In this document: positions 17,635-24,764 of the stretch, in pieces
Position numbering within the stretch: position 1 is the first letter of the stretch
How the letters are laid out: every line of letters starts with the position of its first letter
Source: Flavobacterium cellulosilyticum
GTDB lineage: Bacteria > Bacteroidota > Bacteroidia > Flavobacteriales > Flavobacteriaceae
Direction of reading: 5' to 3'
Length of the DNA stretch: 64,000 bases
Assembly: GCF_004349355.1 (NCBI RefSeq)
Contig: NZ_SMFK01000010.1
Coordinates: 62,301-126,300 of the forward strand
Program-made: the position numbers and the translations under genes
The notes under the pieces: model-generated
Told to the model about the DNA's origin: nothing
The model's database searches: none
Seen by the model: the letters and a program-made list of their open reading frames with translations, nothing else

Positions 17635-18447
17635 ATGAACATTGAAACGATAAAAGAAACCACAAAATTTTTAATCCAAAAAGGATTTCATTTCCCAGAT
17701 GTTGGCATTGTGCTTGGCACCGGATTAGGACAATTAGTCAATCATATCAAAATAGAAGCAGAAGTCGATTATGCTGACATCCCCAATTTTCCAGTCTCTA
17801 CCGTCGAATTTCATTCGGGTAAACTACTATTTGGCACATTAGAAAACAAAAAAGTAGTCGTAATGCAAGGACGTTTTCATCTTTATGAAGGCTATTCTTT
17901 GCAAGAAATTACATTTCCAATTCGGGTTTTAAAAGCACTCGGAATTCAGACGTTATTAATTTCAAACGCCGCTGGAGCAATCAATCTAAATTTCAAAAAA
18001 GGCGATTTAATGTTGATTGAAGATCATATTAATTTACAAGGCGGTTCGCCATTGGCATTCAAAAATGTATCCGAATTTGGAGAACGTTTTACCGATATGA
18101 GTGAACCTTATGATTTGAATTTACGTCATTCGATAATTGAAATTGCAAAAGCCCAAAACATTATATTACACAAAGGAGTTTACGCTGCCGTTGTTGGTCC
18201 ACAACTGGAAACCAAAGCAGAATATCGTTATCTCAAAATAATTGGCGCAGATGCCGTAGGAATGAGCACCGTGCCCGAAGTTATTGTTGCGAACCATTTA
18301 GGTTTAGCCGTATTGGCTGTTTCTGTATTGACTGATGAATGCAATCCTGATGATTTAAAACCGGTAAACATTTCCGAAATTATTGCTTTAGCTGGGCAAG
18401 CCGAACCCAAAATGATTTCCTTATTTAAAGAATTACTAAAAGAATAA
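17635..18447 (+). CDS. Purine-nucleoside phosphorylase, type I trimeric class
   Basis: 270 residues, the size of trimeric PNP. Motifs are GIVLGTGLGQL (phosphate loop), VEFHSGKL, VVMQGRFHLYEGY, LLISNAAGAINLNF, GVYAAVVGPQLETKAEYR and the base-binding DAVGMSTVPEVIVA, complete as in active enzymes. PNP splits purine nucleosides with phosphate to base and ribose-1-phosphate. Two bases separate it from arsM, so the two are surely co-transcribed. In this setting the likely substrate is the arsenic-bearing adenosine made by ArsS, giving adenine and an arsenoribose-1-phosphate; a housekeeping role is the alternative. A 158-bp repeat-containing gap precedes it. Confidence 0.9.
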   Translation: MNIETIKETTKFLIQKGFHFPDVGIVLGTGLGQLVNHIKIEAEVDYADIPNFPVSTVEFHSGKLLFGTLENKKVVVMQGRFHLYEGYSLQEITFPIRVLKALGIQTLLISNAAGAINLNFKKGDLMLIEDHINLQGGSPLAFKNVSEFGERFTDMSEPYDLNLRHSIIEIAKAQNIILHKGVYAAVVGPQLETKAEYRYLKIIGADAVGMSTVPEVIVANHLGLAVLAVSVLTDECNPDDLKPVNISEIIALAGQAEPKMISLFKELLKE

Positions 18448-18449
18448 TT

Positions 18450-19418
18450 ATGAGCTATTTAAATGCCACAAACGATTTATACAAACAAGCGGCGCTAACT
18501 CCCGATGTTGGATTATGCTGTACCACAACTCCAATTTGGAAATTTCCAGGTCTTGAAATCCCCATCATCATGCAAGAAATGAATTATGGATGTGGAAGTA
18601 CGATTTCAGCACAGGATTTAATCAACAACCCAAAAGTATTGTATGTGGGTGTTGGTGGCGGAATGGAATTACTACAATTTTCTTATTTCTCACGTCAAAA
18701 AGGAGGTGTTATTGGCGTGGATGTCGTTGATGAAATGTTGGAAGCTTCTCGCAAAAACTTCATTGAAGCCGAAGAACAAAACGAATGGTTCAAAAGTGAG
18801 TTTGTGGAGTTAAGAAAAGGCGATGCTTTGAAACTACCCATAGAAGATGCAAGTATTGATATTGCGGCTCAAAACTGTCTTTTTAATATTTTTAAAGCCG
18901 AAGATTTAAAGAAAGCGTTACAAGAAATGTATCGTGTTCTCAAACCACACGGGCGTTTGGTAATGAGTGATCCCACTTGTGAACAACCTATGAATGAAGC
19001 GTTGCGAAACGACGACCATTTGCGTGCATTGTGTTTGAGTGGGAGTATTCCAATTGCGGATTATATCCAAGCTTTGACTGATGTTGGATTTGGCACCATT
19101 GAAATTCGTGGTCGTCGTCCCTACCGAATTTTAGATACCGAAAATTATCCAACCGATGAACTTATTTATATCGAAAGCATAGAAGTTTGTGCCATCAAAG
19201 ATCCAATGCCAGCTGATGGTGCTTGTGTTTTTACAGGAAAAGCAGCTATTTTCTTTGGAAAAGACGACTATTTTGATGATAAAAAAGGACACGTTTTGAT
19301 GCGAAATCAACCTTTAGCTGTATGTGATAAAACGGCAGCCGCTTTAGCAAGTCTTAACCGAAATGATATTTTTATTAGCGAAAGTACGTTTCATTATAAT
19401 GGTGGCGGTTGTTGTTAG
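18450..19418 (+). CDS. arsM: Arsenosugar biosynthesis arsenite methyltransferase ArsM
   Basis: 322 residues with a Rossmann methyltransferase core: VLYVGVGGGMELL (SAM loop, near 64-75), GVDVVDEMLE, DALKLPIEDASID and VLKPHGRLVMSDPT. Several Cys residues suited to As(III) binding are visible: Cys23-Cys24, Cys48, Cys142, Cys176, Cys194 and the terminal GGGCC. This longer form with an extra C-terminal domain (about 245-322) is the arsenosugar-type ArsM. It would methylate arsenite to dimethylarsenic, the substrate of ArsS. It is the last gene of the plus-strand unit and is followed by a strong terminator at 19436. Confidence 0.92.
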   Translation: MSYLNATNDLYKQAALTPDVGLCCTTTPIWKFPGLEIPIIMQEMNYGCGSTISAQDLINNPKVLYVGVGGGMELLQFSYFSRQKGGVIGVDVVDEMLEASRKNFIEAEEQNEWFKSEFVELRKGDALKLPIEDASIDIAAQNCLFNIFKAEDLKKALQEMYRVLKPHGRLVMSDPTCEQPMNEALRNDDHLRALCLSGSIPIADYIQALTDVGFGTIEIRGRRPYRILDTENYPTDELIYIESIEVCAIKDPMPADGACVFTGKAAIFFGKDDYFDDKKGHVLMRNQPLAVCDKTAAALASLNRNDIFISESTFHYNGGGCC

Positions 19419-19435
19419 GAAATTTTAATATTTAG

Positions 19436-19464
19436 AAAGTGCGATTGACAAGTCGCACTTTTTT
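19436..19464. terminator. Terminator between arsM and the convergent GDCCVxC-type gene
   Basis: A 9-bp perfect stem (AAAGTGCGA at 19436-19444 with TCGCACTTT at 19453-19461), 8-nt loop and T run on the plus strand. The A residues on the left arm also give a short T run on the minus strand, so it may stop both convergent units. Confidence 0.88.
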
Positions 19465-19672
19465 ATTTACAACAATCATTCTTCTCTTGAATGGAAGGAC
19501 AAGCCGCAGTACGATAACTGCAAAATACAAGGCAATCGCCTTCTAATGGGCGTAAAGCCGTTTTGCAATTTTCGCATTCGTAGAAGAACTGACATGCTTC
19601 CGTTGGCATTGTTTCTTCTTTTTTATGACCACATTCTGGACAAGTTATCGTAGATATTAATTGTGTTTTCAT
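19463..19672 (-). CDS. GDCCVxC-type small cysteine-rich protein (selenodomain-associated family)
   Basis: 69 residues with ten Cys. The N-terminus has a CPECGH zinc-ribbon half and ECENCK gives the second half. The family signature near residue 45 normally reads GDCCVxC; here it reads GDCLVFC, so the fourth position (Cys or selenocysteine in relatives) is Leu, encoded by CTT. The protein also ends in DCCK. Such proteins travel with arsenic and mercury genes and with the rSAM/selenodomain set; their function is not known to me. It converges on arsM and shares its terminator. No copy of the shared ECF-type motif was found upstream. Confidence 0.78.
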   Translation of the reverse strand: MKTQLISTITCPECGHKKEETMPTEACQFFYECENCKTALRPLEGDCLVFCSYRTAACPSIQEKNDCCK

Positions 19673-19922
19673 CTTTTTATTTACCCCATTTAATTTGAAC
19701 TATTTTCAATAAAAAGATAAGTTAAAAAACAGCAACGACCAATAACACATTGGGATTCCTGAACTTGGTTTGGGCAATATACAAATATTTAATTTCTACG
19801 AGGTATGCTCCGGTAGGAGCAAAATATTGGCATAAAAAGTCAACGCAATCCAATCCTAATGTCCCGAAGGGACTAAACCTGAGCAGTTTTATATAATAAG
19901 AAAAGGTTTTATCGGACAACAA

Positions 19923-20954
19923 TTATTTATAATATTTTTTAATGATTGTTAAAGCGGGCTTTCCTTGAGGTGTAAAATCTATATATCTCCTTTCTTTATA
20001 GTAATCATCAGCAAACCATTTCCAAGCAAAACCACCTTTATACCAGGGTTTATTTTCAAAGGATTGAAATAAGGATTCATAGGAATTAGCTTGTGCTTGG
20101 TTGTTTTCTATCGCATTTGTTTCCGTCCAAGGTTCGTCTGCACAATTATTGGAGTTGCGATATCCAAATTCAGTAAAAACAACATTTTTTTTGTATTTCT
20201 TTTGAATCAATTCTATTTTTAAAATGTGTTTTTTCCAACTCAAATTGAGTTCTTCAACTGAAGGGGTTTCTGATTTTGACAATGGAAAGTAGGCATCAAT
20301 TCCAATAAAATCCAATTCATTCCAAAATGGTATTTTATCAAATTCATCCCAATTGGCAGCATAAGTTAATTTACCCGAATAGACTTTTCTTATTTTCTGG
20401 ATGAGTTGCAACCAATATTGGGGTCTTTTAAGAATAGGATTTTCCAATTCTGTACCAAAACAAAATATTGCTATCTTCTGGGATTCGGCTATTTGGGCGA
20501 AATTTAAAATGTATTTTTCGTATGCTGTTTCCCATTTTTGCCAATCGGATTCCGTTTTAAAATCTAAATGCCCCGTAAACGTATTATGATTTATCCATAA
20601 ATGAGGTTTGAGCATTAGCTTAAAATTATTGGCATGCGCTTGCTGTATACACTCTTTTATTCCTTCTGATGTTTCTCCCCACCATTGCCTACCATTATCA
20701 TAATTAATAGTTATTTCATCTGTATTTACAAAAGCATACGGAATAAGAGATATCGAATTGATATTGTTGTCTTTCAACTCTTCAAAAGTTTTGCTTTTTA
20801 GTTCTTTAATTGGTGCAACCAAATTCATTCCTTTATAAGTAATAGTATTGGTAGATGAAGCGATTTTAGCTGGAATTAAGTTTTTAAAAACGGCATAACT
20901 ACTCATTATCAAAAGTAGAATTGGAATTAAAAAGTATTTTAAATTTTTAAACAT
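19923..20954 (-). CDS. GH113-like glycoside hydrolase (TIM barrel), membrane-anchored or secreted
   Basis: 343 residues. The N-terminus has one hydrophobic segment (about 8-22) without a lipobox, either a signal anchor or an uncleaved signal. The barrel begins at KGMNLVAP; acid/base is probably Glu169 (FCFGTELEN) and nucleophile Glu262 (VFTEFGYR), with GIDAYFPL between, the pattern of GH113 beta-mannanases and their relatives. GFAWKWFADD near the C-terminus is the last strand. It lies inside the arsenosugar region, so it may trim or transfer a sugar on the arsenic-containing product; that is inference. An imperfect tandem repeat lies directly upstream. Confidence 0.75.
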   Translation of the reverse strand: MFKNLKYFLIPILLLIMSSYAVFKNLIPAKIASSTNTITYKGMNLVAPIKELKSKTFEELKDNNINSISLIPYAFVNTDEITINYDNGRQWWGETSEGIKECIQQAHANNFKLMLKPHLWINHNTFTGHLDFKTESDWQKWETAYEKYILNFAQIAESQKIAIFCFGTELENPILKRPQYWLQLIQKIRKVYSGKLTYAANWDEFDKIPFWNELDFIGIDAYFPLSKSETPSVEELNLSWKKHILKIELIQKKYKKNVVFTEFGYRNSNNCADEPWTETNAIENNQAQANSYESLFQSFENKPWYKGGFAWKWFADDYYKERRYIDFTPQGKPALTIIKKYYK

Positions 20955-21346
20955 AAAGGTACTTCTAGATTTGTTGTGAATATAATTTTCTGGTACTTCT
21001 GGATTTGTTGTGAGTATGCTTTTTTAATGGTTTAAATGTTTTTTCACCTAAATTGTTTTAGGTTTTTCACACAAATATCTTTAAAACCAACATAAGTAAT
21101 TAATAGTTGTAATTTTCTAAATGGCTTTCCGAACTGTATTCGATAAAAAAAAGTTTGCAGGTATTCAATTGTAATGTTAAAATTTGTTGTAAAACCTGTT
21201 TAATTGCTTAGACTCCACCAAAATCGCCTCTATACCAATATAGTTACAAAAAGATATTAATCGCAATAAAATTTAAAACTTTTTCAAATGCACTTAAAAT
21301 TATCGTGCAAATTTTTAATGTGTTTACTTGGATGAATGTCTTTGGC
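20955..21346. repeat. 392-bp gap with a 26-bp direct repeat and a small hairpin
   Basis: Directly upstream of the GH113-like gene (minus strand) are two 26-bp direct repeats, 20958-20983 and 20992-21017, starting GGTACTTCT and differing at two positions, with a 34-bp period. They could be regulator binding sites or remains of a slippage duplication. Further along, ACCTAAA-TTGT-TTTAGGT (21046-21063) followed by T residues is a weak hairpin. No coding frame or ECF-type motif was seen in the rest. Confidence 0.55.
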
Positions 21347-22035
21347 CTAATTGTTTGCAACAGTTTGCGTTATTACTTTTGCTTTTTTGCTTTTCATAAA
21401 AACTTTTGCAATTTGGATTAACGCCAAAACAAGAAATAAAGTAGCAAATAGTGGATTGAGATACTTACTCATTTCAATATTATTTTCTACCAAAAAGTAT
21501 TTCGCTGTGTGAGCAAAAAGCAGCATTCCTATCAAGGTTCCTATCATTGCTCCCATAATAAAAATTCTATTGTCATTGCAACGAGGATCTAATTTATTGG
21601 TTCGGAATAGGTAAATATAAATTCCAGACCAATACGGCCACTGAATAAAGTTTAAACTATTCAAGAGTAATCCTAGAATGAATGGGAATTGAGCCAATAG
21701 CAATTGCGACAAACTAAAGTTTTTATCGCTGCCAATATTTGTAATGAAATAAATCGCAATTCCTAAAAAAAAAGTATGGTAAAAACATCAATAAATACTA
21801 ATAATTTCTTTTGCTTTACCAACCATTTTGCTCCGAAACTCACAGCTCTTAATACAAAAAACTCGATGAATACAATTCCTGAAATAAAGGAGACTGTTGC
21901 CCAATTACCTTGCTCTAACAATAGTTGTAAGCTTATTACATTGATGTAGCCCAAAGGTAATGCCCCCATCAAACTGATAAGAAATCCTAAAAGAAAAGGA
22001 CTTTTTTGGGGTACAATCTTATCTAAAATTTTCAT
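21347..22035 (-). pseudogene. LysE-family transporter split by a frameshift in a 9-base A/T tract
   Basis: Two adjoining minus-strand frames (22035-21763 and 21712-21347) together make one LysE-type exporter of about 228 residues. The first half has FLISLMGALPLGYINVISLQLL and GIVFIEFFVLR; the second has SLNFIQWPYWSGIYIYLF and GTLIGMLLFAHTAKY, matching in order the intact paralogue at 51107. The join is at a run of nine A on the plus strand (21766-21774), which reads CTT TTT TTT TAG; one more base restores LFFLGIAIYF and a continuous frame. It may be a pseudogene, a phase-variable gene or a sequencing error. LysE proteins export small solutes, here possibly arsenic-containing ones. Confidence 0.8.
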
Positions 22036-22162
22036 TTATAAAATGGCTTTTAAGGAATTGGTTCAATTTATATTGTCGGTTACTAATTATCTTGTTTGTA
22101 TTAGATTCAAAAAAGGAATAACTCTTTTGAAGATTTTAATTCCATCTGTTAAACTGGATAAA

Positions 22163-22191
22163 TAGACTACCGATTATTTAATTCCTGACAA
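22163..22191 (-). promoter_or_regulatory. ECF-type promoter upstream of the LysE-type gene
   Basis: Minus strand TTGTCAGG (22191-22184), 15-nt spacer, AGTCTA (22168-22163). It is 128 bases before the LysE start, so the leader would be long. The rest of the 357-bp gap (22036-22392) is AT-rich and holds only this site and the terminator at 22334. Confidence 0.65.
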
Positions 22192-22333
22192 AAAAAATAA
22201 AAAAATGACTGTCCGCTATTTGTAATAACTCTTTTTTATAGGCGTAAATTTAGCTGTCTTGTCAGAAATAACAAAATCATATTGTATGTATAAGGCACTG
22301 ATAATCATTAAAATGACAGCTACTTTTCGACAC

Positions 22334-22363
22334 AAAAAAACACCTCGATTTCTAGAAGTGTTT
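22334..22363 (-). terminator. Terminator after the sigma/anti-sigma pair
   Basis: On the minus strand a 9-bp stem with one mismatch (arms 22363-22355 and 22346-22338) is followed by seven T residues (22340-22334). It lies about 30 bases after the anti-sigma-like stop and isolates the pair from the LysE gene. Confidence 0.75.
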
Positions 22364-22392
22364 CTGTTTCAATACTAAATATTTAATATAAT

Positions 22393-22665
22393 TTAAGAAT
22401 TATTTATTTCTTCCAAAATTTTATTCTTTCTTTCTTTGGCTAGTTTTTCCTTGGTTTTAGAATTACCATTAAACCAATTACTTATTATTTTATCAATAAA
22501 TTTAGATTGGTGTTCATAAGCTTGACAAGTTTTACACATTGATTTGTGTACTTTCAATTGCATTTTTTCTATTGTTGTTAATGGTTTAAATAGCTGTTTG
22601 TCTATCAACTCCGTAGTTTTTTTACAAGAATTCACCATCATATTCATTATTTTTTGCATAAGCAT
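22393..22665 (-). CDS. Probable zinc-binding anti-sigma-like protein (zf-HC2 type)
   Basis: A 90-residue protein with the pattern of an N-terminal zinc-binding anti-sigma domain: SCKKTTELIDKQ, then HKSMCKTC, which is the HxxxCxxC motif of ZAS proteins. It lacks a transmembrane segment, so it would be a soluble, redox- or metal-responsive inhibitor. It follows the ECF sigma gene with 23 bases between them, the usual sigma/anti-sigma order. A match to the cluster's shared promoter lies inside the sigma gene about 90 bases upstream (22757-22785), so it may be produced by the sigma factor as negative feedback. As(III) or oxidant binding to its cysteines is an attractive but untested trigger. Confidence 0.72.
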   Translation of the reverse strand: MLMQKIMNMMVNSCKKTTELIDKQLFKPLTTIEKMQLKVHKSMCKTCQAYEHQSKFIDKIISNWFNGNSKTKEKLAKERKNKILEEINNS

Positions 22666-22688
22666 TTCTTTAAAATTTTAAAGGATTA

Positions 22689-23276
22689 TTATACCCATTT
22701 CATTTCTAAACAATTTTTTAAAAGTAATTTTGCTCTGTGTACTATCTGCCAATAATTGGACGTTGTAATTTCTAATTCCTGACAAATTTCATCTGCTTTT
22801 TTATCTGTTAAATATTTAGAAGTCACAGCAAACTTCCATTTTTGAGGCAAATCATCCATACAGTCCTGCATAACGATGTTGAATTCTGGATTGTCTAATA
22901 ATTCTTCTTCCTGATTCCAAATAGGATTCATGTCGTTATTTTTCCAACCTCCATTTTCGTTAAACATTCCATCAGAAAGTTCGTAACCGCTATTTTCAGA
23001 AATACTAAAGGTTTTTTTTGTGGTCTTGGCACTCAAACGATAATAATCAATCACTTTATTATTTAATATAGAAAACAACCAAGTTTTAGGTTGGCTTTTT
23101 CCTTGAAAAGTATCTATTTTATTAAAAGCGGCCAAAAATGTTTCCTGAACCAAATCTTCGGCAGTTTCCTTTGATGAGGTCTTATATAATGCCCAAGAAA
23201 AAAGTTCATCGCTAAATTGGTTTACCCAACTTTCAACTATTTTTTTTGAATCTTCTTTAATCTCCTTCATTAACAT
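22689..23276 (-). CDS. ECF-type RNA polymerase sigma-70 factor
   Basis: 195 residues (or 193 if the second Met is used). Region 2 is present as SWALYKTSSKETAEDLVQETF, then WLFSILNNKVIDYYR, and region 4 as LPQKWKFAVTSKYL and ADEICQELEITTSNYWQIVHRAKLLL. A long acidic linker (about 95-130) is seen in one known ECF subgroup with a following zf-HC2 protein. It should direct RNA polymerase to alternative promoters. It lies in the middle of the arsenosugar cluster, and seven copies of one ECF-type promoter surround it. I infer it is the cluster's activator. Its own promoter carries a TATATTTG -7 element, not that motif. Confidence 0.9.
   Translation of the reverse strand: MLMKEIKEDSKKIVESWVNQFSDELFSWALYKTSSKETAEDLVQETFLAAFNKIDTFQGKSQPKTWLFSILNNKVIDYYRLSAKTTKKTFSISENSGYELSDGMFNENGGWKNNDMNPIWNQEEELLDNPEFNIVMQDCMDDLPQKWKFAVTSKYLTDKKADEICQELEITTSNYWQIVHRAKLLLKNCLEMKWV
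22757..22785 (-). promoter_or_regulatory. Candidate ECF-type promoter inside the sigma gene, for the anti-sigma-like gene
   Basis: Minus strand TTGTCAGG (22785-22778), 15-nt spacer, CGTCCA (22762-22757), one base off the CGTCTA consensus. It overlaps the coding region for sigma region 4 and lies about 90 bases before the anti-sigma-like start. Exact spacing makes chance unlikely, but coding constraint cannot be excluded. Confidence 0.5.
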
Positions 23277-23296
23277 CTTTTTTAATTTGTGTCTAA

Positions 23297-23371
23297 CAAA
23301 TATAGTTTATTAATTTATTCTTAAATTGTAAAGTAACTGACATATAAGTTGATAAAAGTATACTTACTTTG
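23297..23371. promoter_or_regulatory. Divergent promoter region between ECF sigma gene and msrA with central 18-bp box
   Basis: The box ATTGTAAAGTAACTGACA (23325-23342) lies in the centre. On the minus strand the sigma gene has TATATTTG (23304-23297), a perfect TAnnTTTG -7 element; on the plus strand msrA has TTACTTTG (23364-23371). The box is 20 and 21 bases from the two elements, so it is symmetrical to both. The same box with one change and identical spacing to CTTTG is found at 45929. This looks like a shared operator for a dimeric regulator. Confidence 0.65.
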
Positions 23372-23393
23372 TATATAATTAATATACAGAATT

Positions 23394-24032
23394 ATGAAAA
23401 CGAAAATTTTAAAATATTCAATATTACTTTTAGGTTTATGCAGTTGTAATTCAAATGGACAAACAAAAAAACTGTCCACACAACCTAAACCTGGAAAAGC
23501 TATAGCAGTATTTGCCGAAGGTTGTTTTTGGTGCAGTGAGCACATCTTTGAGGCTGTGGCTGGAGTTCAAGATGCAGTTTCGGGATACTCTGGTGGAAAC
23601 ACCAAAAATCCGTCTTATGAACAAGTTGGAAGCGAGACAACAGGTCACGCGGAGTCAGTTTTGGTTTACTACGATCCCAATGTGGTTAGTTACAGCCAGC
23701 TGGTCGATGCGTTTTTTGCGTCTCAAGATCCAACAACTCCTAATCAGCAAGGACCAGACAGAGGTTCTTCTTATCGATCAATTGCTTTTTATAGAAATGA
23801 TGTTGAAAAGAAAATTATCAAAGACAAAATTTTGGAACTAGAAAATAAAAAAGTTTTTTCGAAACCTATTGTTACAGAAGTTTTGCCTTTGTCTGATTTT
23901 TATCAGGCGGAAGACTATCATCAAGATTATATTAAAAAGCATGCAAACGGAGAAAATCCGTATGTGACAAATGTATCCATTCCTAGATACGAACTTTTTA
24001 AAAAAACATATAAAGGAAAGTTAAAACATTAA
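23394..24032 (+). CDS. msrA: Peptide-methionine (S)-S-oxide reductase MsrA, lipoprotein form
   Basis: 212 residues with an SPII-like signal (LLLGLCSCN), so it is probably exported and lipid-anchored. The catalytic motif is [12 protein letters not shown] with Cys44; [17 protein letters not shown] and [14 protein letters not shown] are standard MsrA motifs, and [30 protein letters not shown] sequence completes the core. It repairs S-methionine sulfoxide in exported proteins. MsrB follows 17 bases later. It is divergent from the ECF sigma gene across a shared operator-like box, so it probably answers to the same oxidative signal. Confidence 0.94.
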   Translation: MKTKILKYSILLLGLCSCNSNGQTKKLSTQPKPGKAIAVFAEGCFWCSEHIFEAVAGVQDAVSGYSGGNTKNPSYEQVGSETTGHAESVLVYYDPNVVSYSQLVDAFFASQDPTTPNQQGPDRGSSYRSIAFYRNDVEKKIIKDKILELENKKVFSKPIVTEVLPLSDFYQAEDYHQDYIKKHANGENPYVTNVSIPRYELFKKTYKGKLKH

Positions 24033-24049
24033 TCTTAAAAACAAAAAAA

Positions 24050-24583
24050 ATGAAATTTTATATAAAATTAGCAACCATTCCAGTATTGTTTATCACAATT
24101 ATTGCCTGTATGGGCTCTAAAAAAAAGGAAAGTAATGTAAGTGTACCTAATAGTATTCAAGAAGGATTGTCACTTACGGATACTTCGCTTAAAAAAGTGG
24201 TTAAAAGTGATGCTCAATGGAAAAAAGAACTTACACCAAATCAATATTTTATACTAAGAGAGAAAGGTACAGAACCTCCTTTTAAAAATGAATATAATGA
24301 TAATCATCAAGTGGGTAATTATTTTTGTGCGGGTTGTAAATTGCCCCTTTTTTCTTCTAAGACAAAATTTAATTCTGGAACAGGTTGGCCTAGTTTCTAT
24401 GCTCCAATAAATAAAAATAGGGTTCAAGAAGTGGTTGATAGAAGCTATGGAACCGTAAGAGGTGAAATAGTTTGCGCTAGGTGCCATGGGCATTTAGGTC
24501 ATGTTTTTGACGATGGTCCAGCTCCAACAGGATTAAGGTATTGCTTGGATTCTGGGGCGTTATTATTTATGAAAACGAAATAA
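24050..24583 (+). CDS. msrB: Peptide-methionine (R)-S-oxide reductase MsrB, lipoprotein form
   Basis: 177 residues with an SPII signal (ITIIACMG). The zinc cysteines are CAGC and CARC; the catalytic Cys165 is in RYCLDSGAL, close to the usual RYCxNSx[15 protein letters not shown] and [10 protein letters not shown] are standard. It reduces the R epimer of methionine sulfoxide, completing the pair with MsrA upstream. Both being lipoproteins suggests a periplasmic or surface repair system. A strong terminator lies 39 bases after the stop. Confidence 0.94.
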   Translation: MKFYIKLATIPVLFITIIACMGSKKKESNVSVPNSIQEGLSLTDTSLKKVVKSDAQWKKELTPNQYFILREKGTEPPFKNEYNDNHQVGNYFCAGCKLPLFSSKTKFNSGTGWPSFYAPINKNRVQEVVDRSYGTVRGEIVCARCHGHLGHVFDDGPAPTGLRYCLDSGALLFMKTK

Positions 24584-24621
24584 CCTTAAAATTATAAGTT
24601 TTTTCAATAGGTCATATTTTT

Positions 24622-24660
24622 ATAAAAGCAGTAAATCATTTGTGATATTACTGCTTTTAT
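24622..24660. terminator. Terminator after msrAB
   Basis: A 13-bp perfect stem (ATAAAAGCAGTAA at 24622-24634 with 24648-24660) with a 13-nt loop that can pair further (ATCA/TGAT). The TTTTAT and ATAAAA ends allow action on either strand. Confidence 0.85.
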
Positions 24661-24677
24661 ATTTATAATAGAAATTG

Positions 24678-24706
24678 AAACGCGTTATTTTAATTATATC
24701 GCGTTT
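24678..24706 (-). terminator. Second hairpin, probable end of the convergent glycosyltransferase operon
   Basis: AAACGCG (24678-24684) pairs with CGCGTTT (24700-24706) around an AT loop, about 60 bases beyond the stop of the minus-strand operon at 24765. It is GC-richer than its surroundings. The following T tract is short, so confidence is moderate. Confidence 0.5.
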
Positions 24707-24764
24707 TGGTTTTTATAATTAGTGTTGCTCATTTAATTTTTTTTACAGAGTAAGCAACTTTCTT

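Noticed and set aside
19463..19672. Selenocysteine (UGA) in the GDCCVxC-type protein
   Set aside because: The position is CTT (Leu), and no in-frame TGA or SECIS-like hairpin is present.
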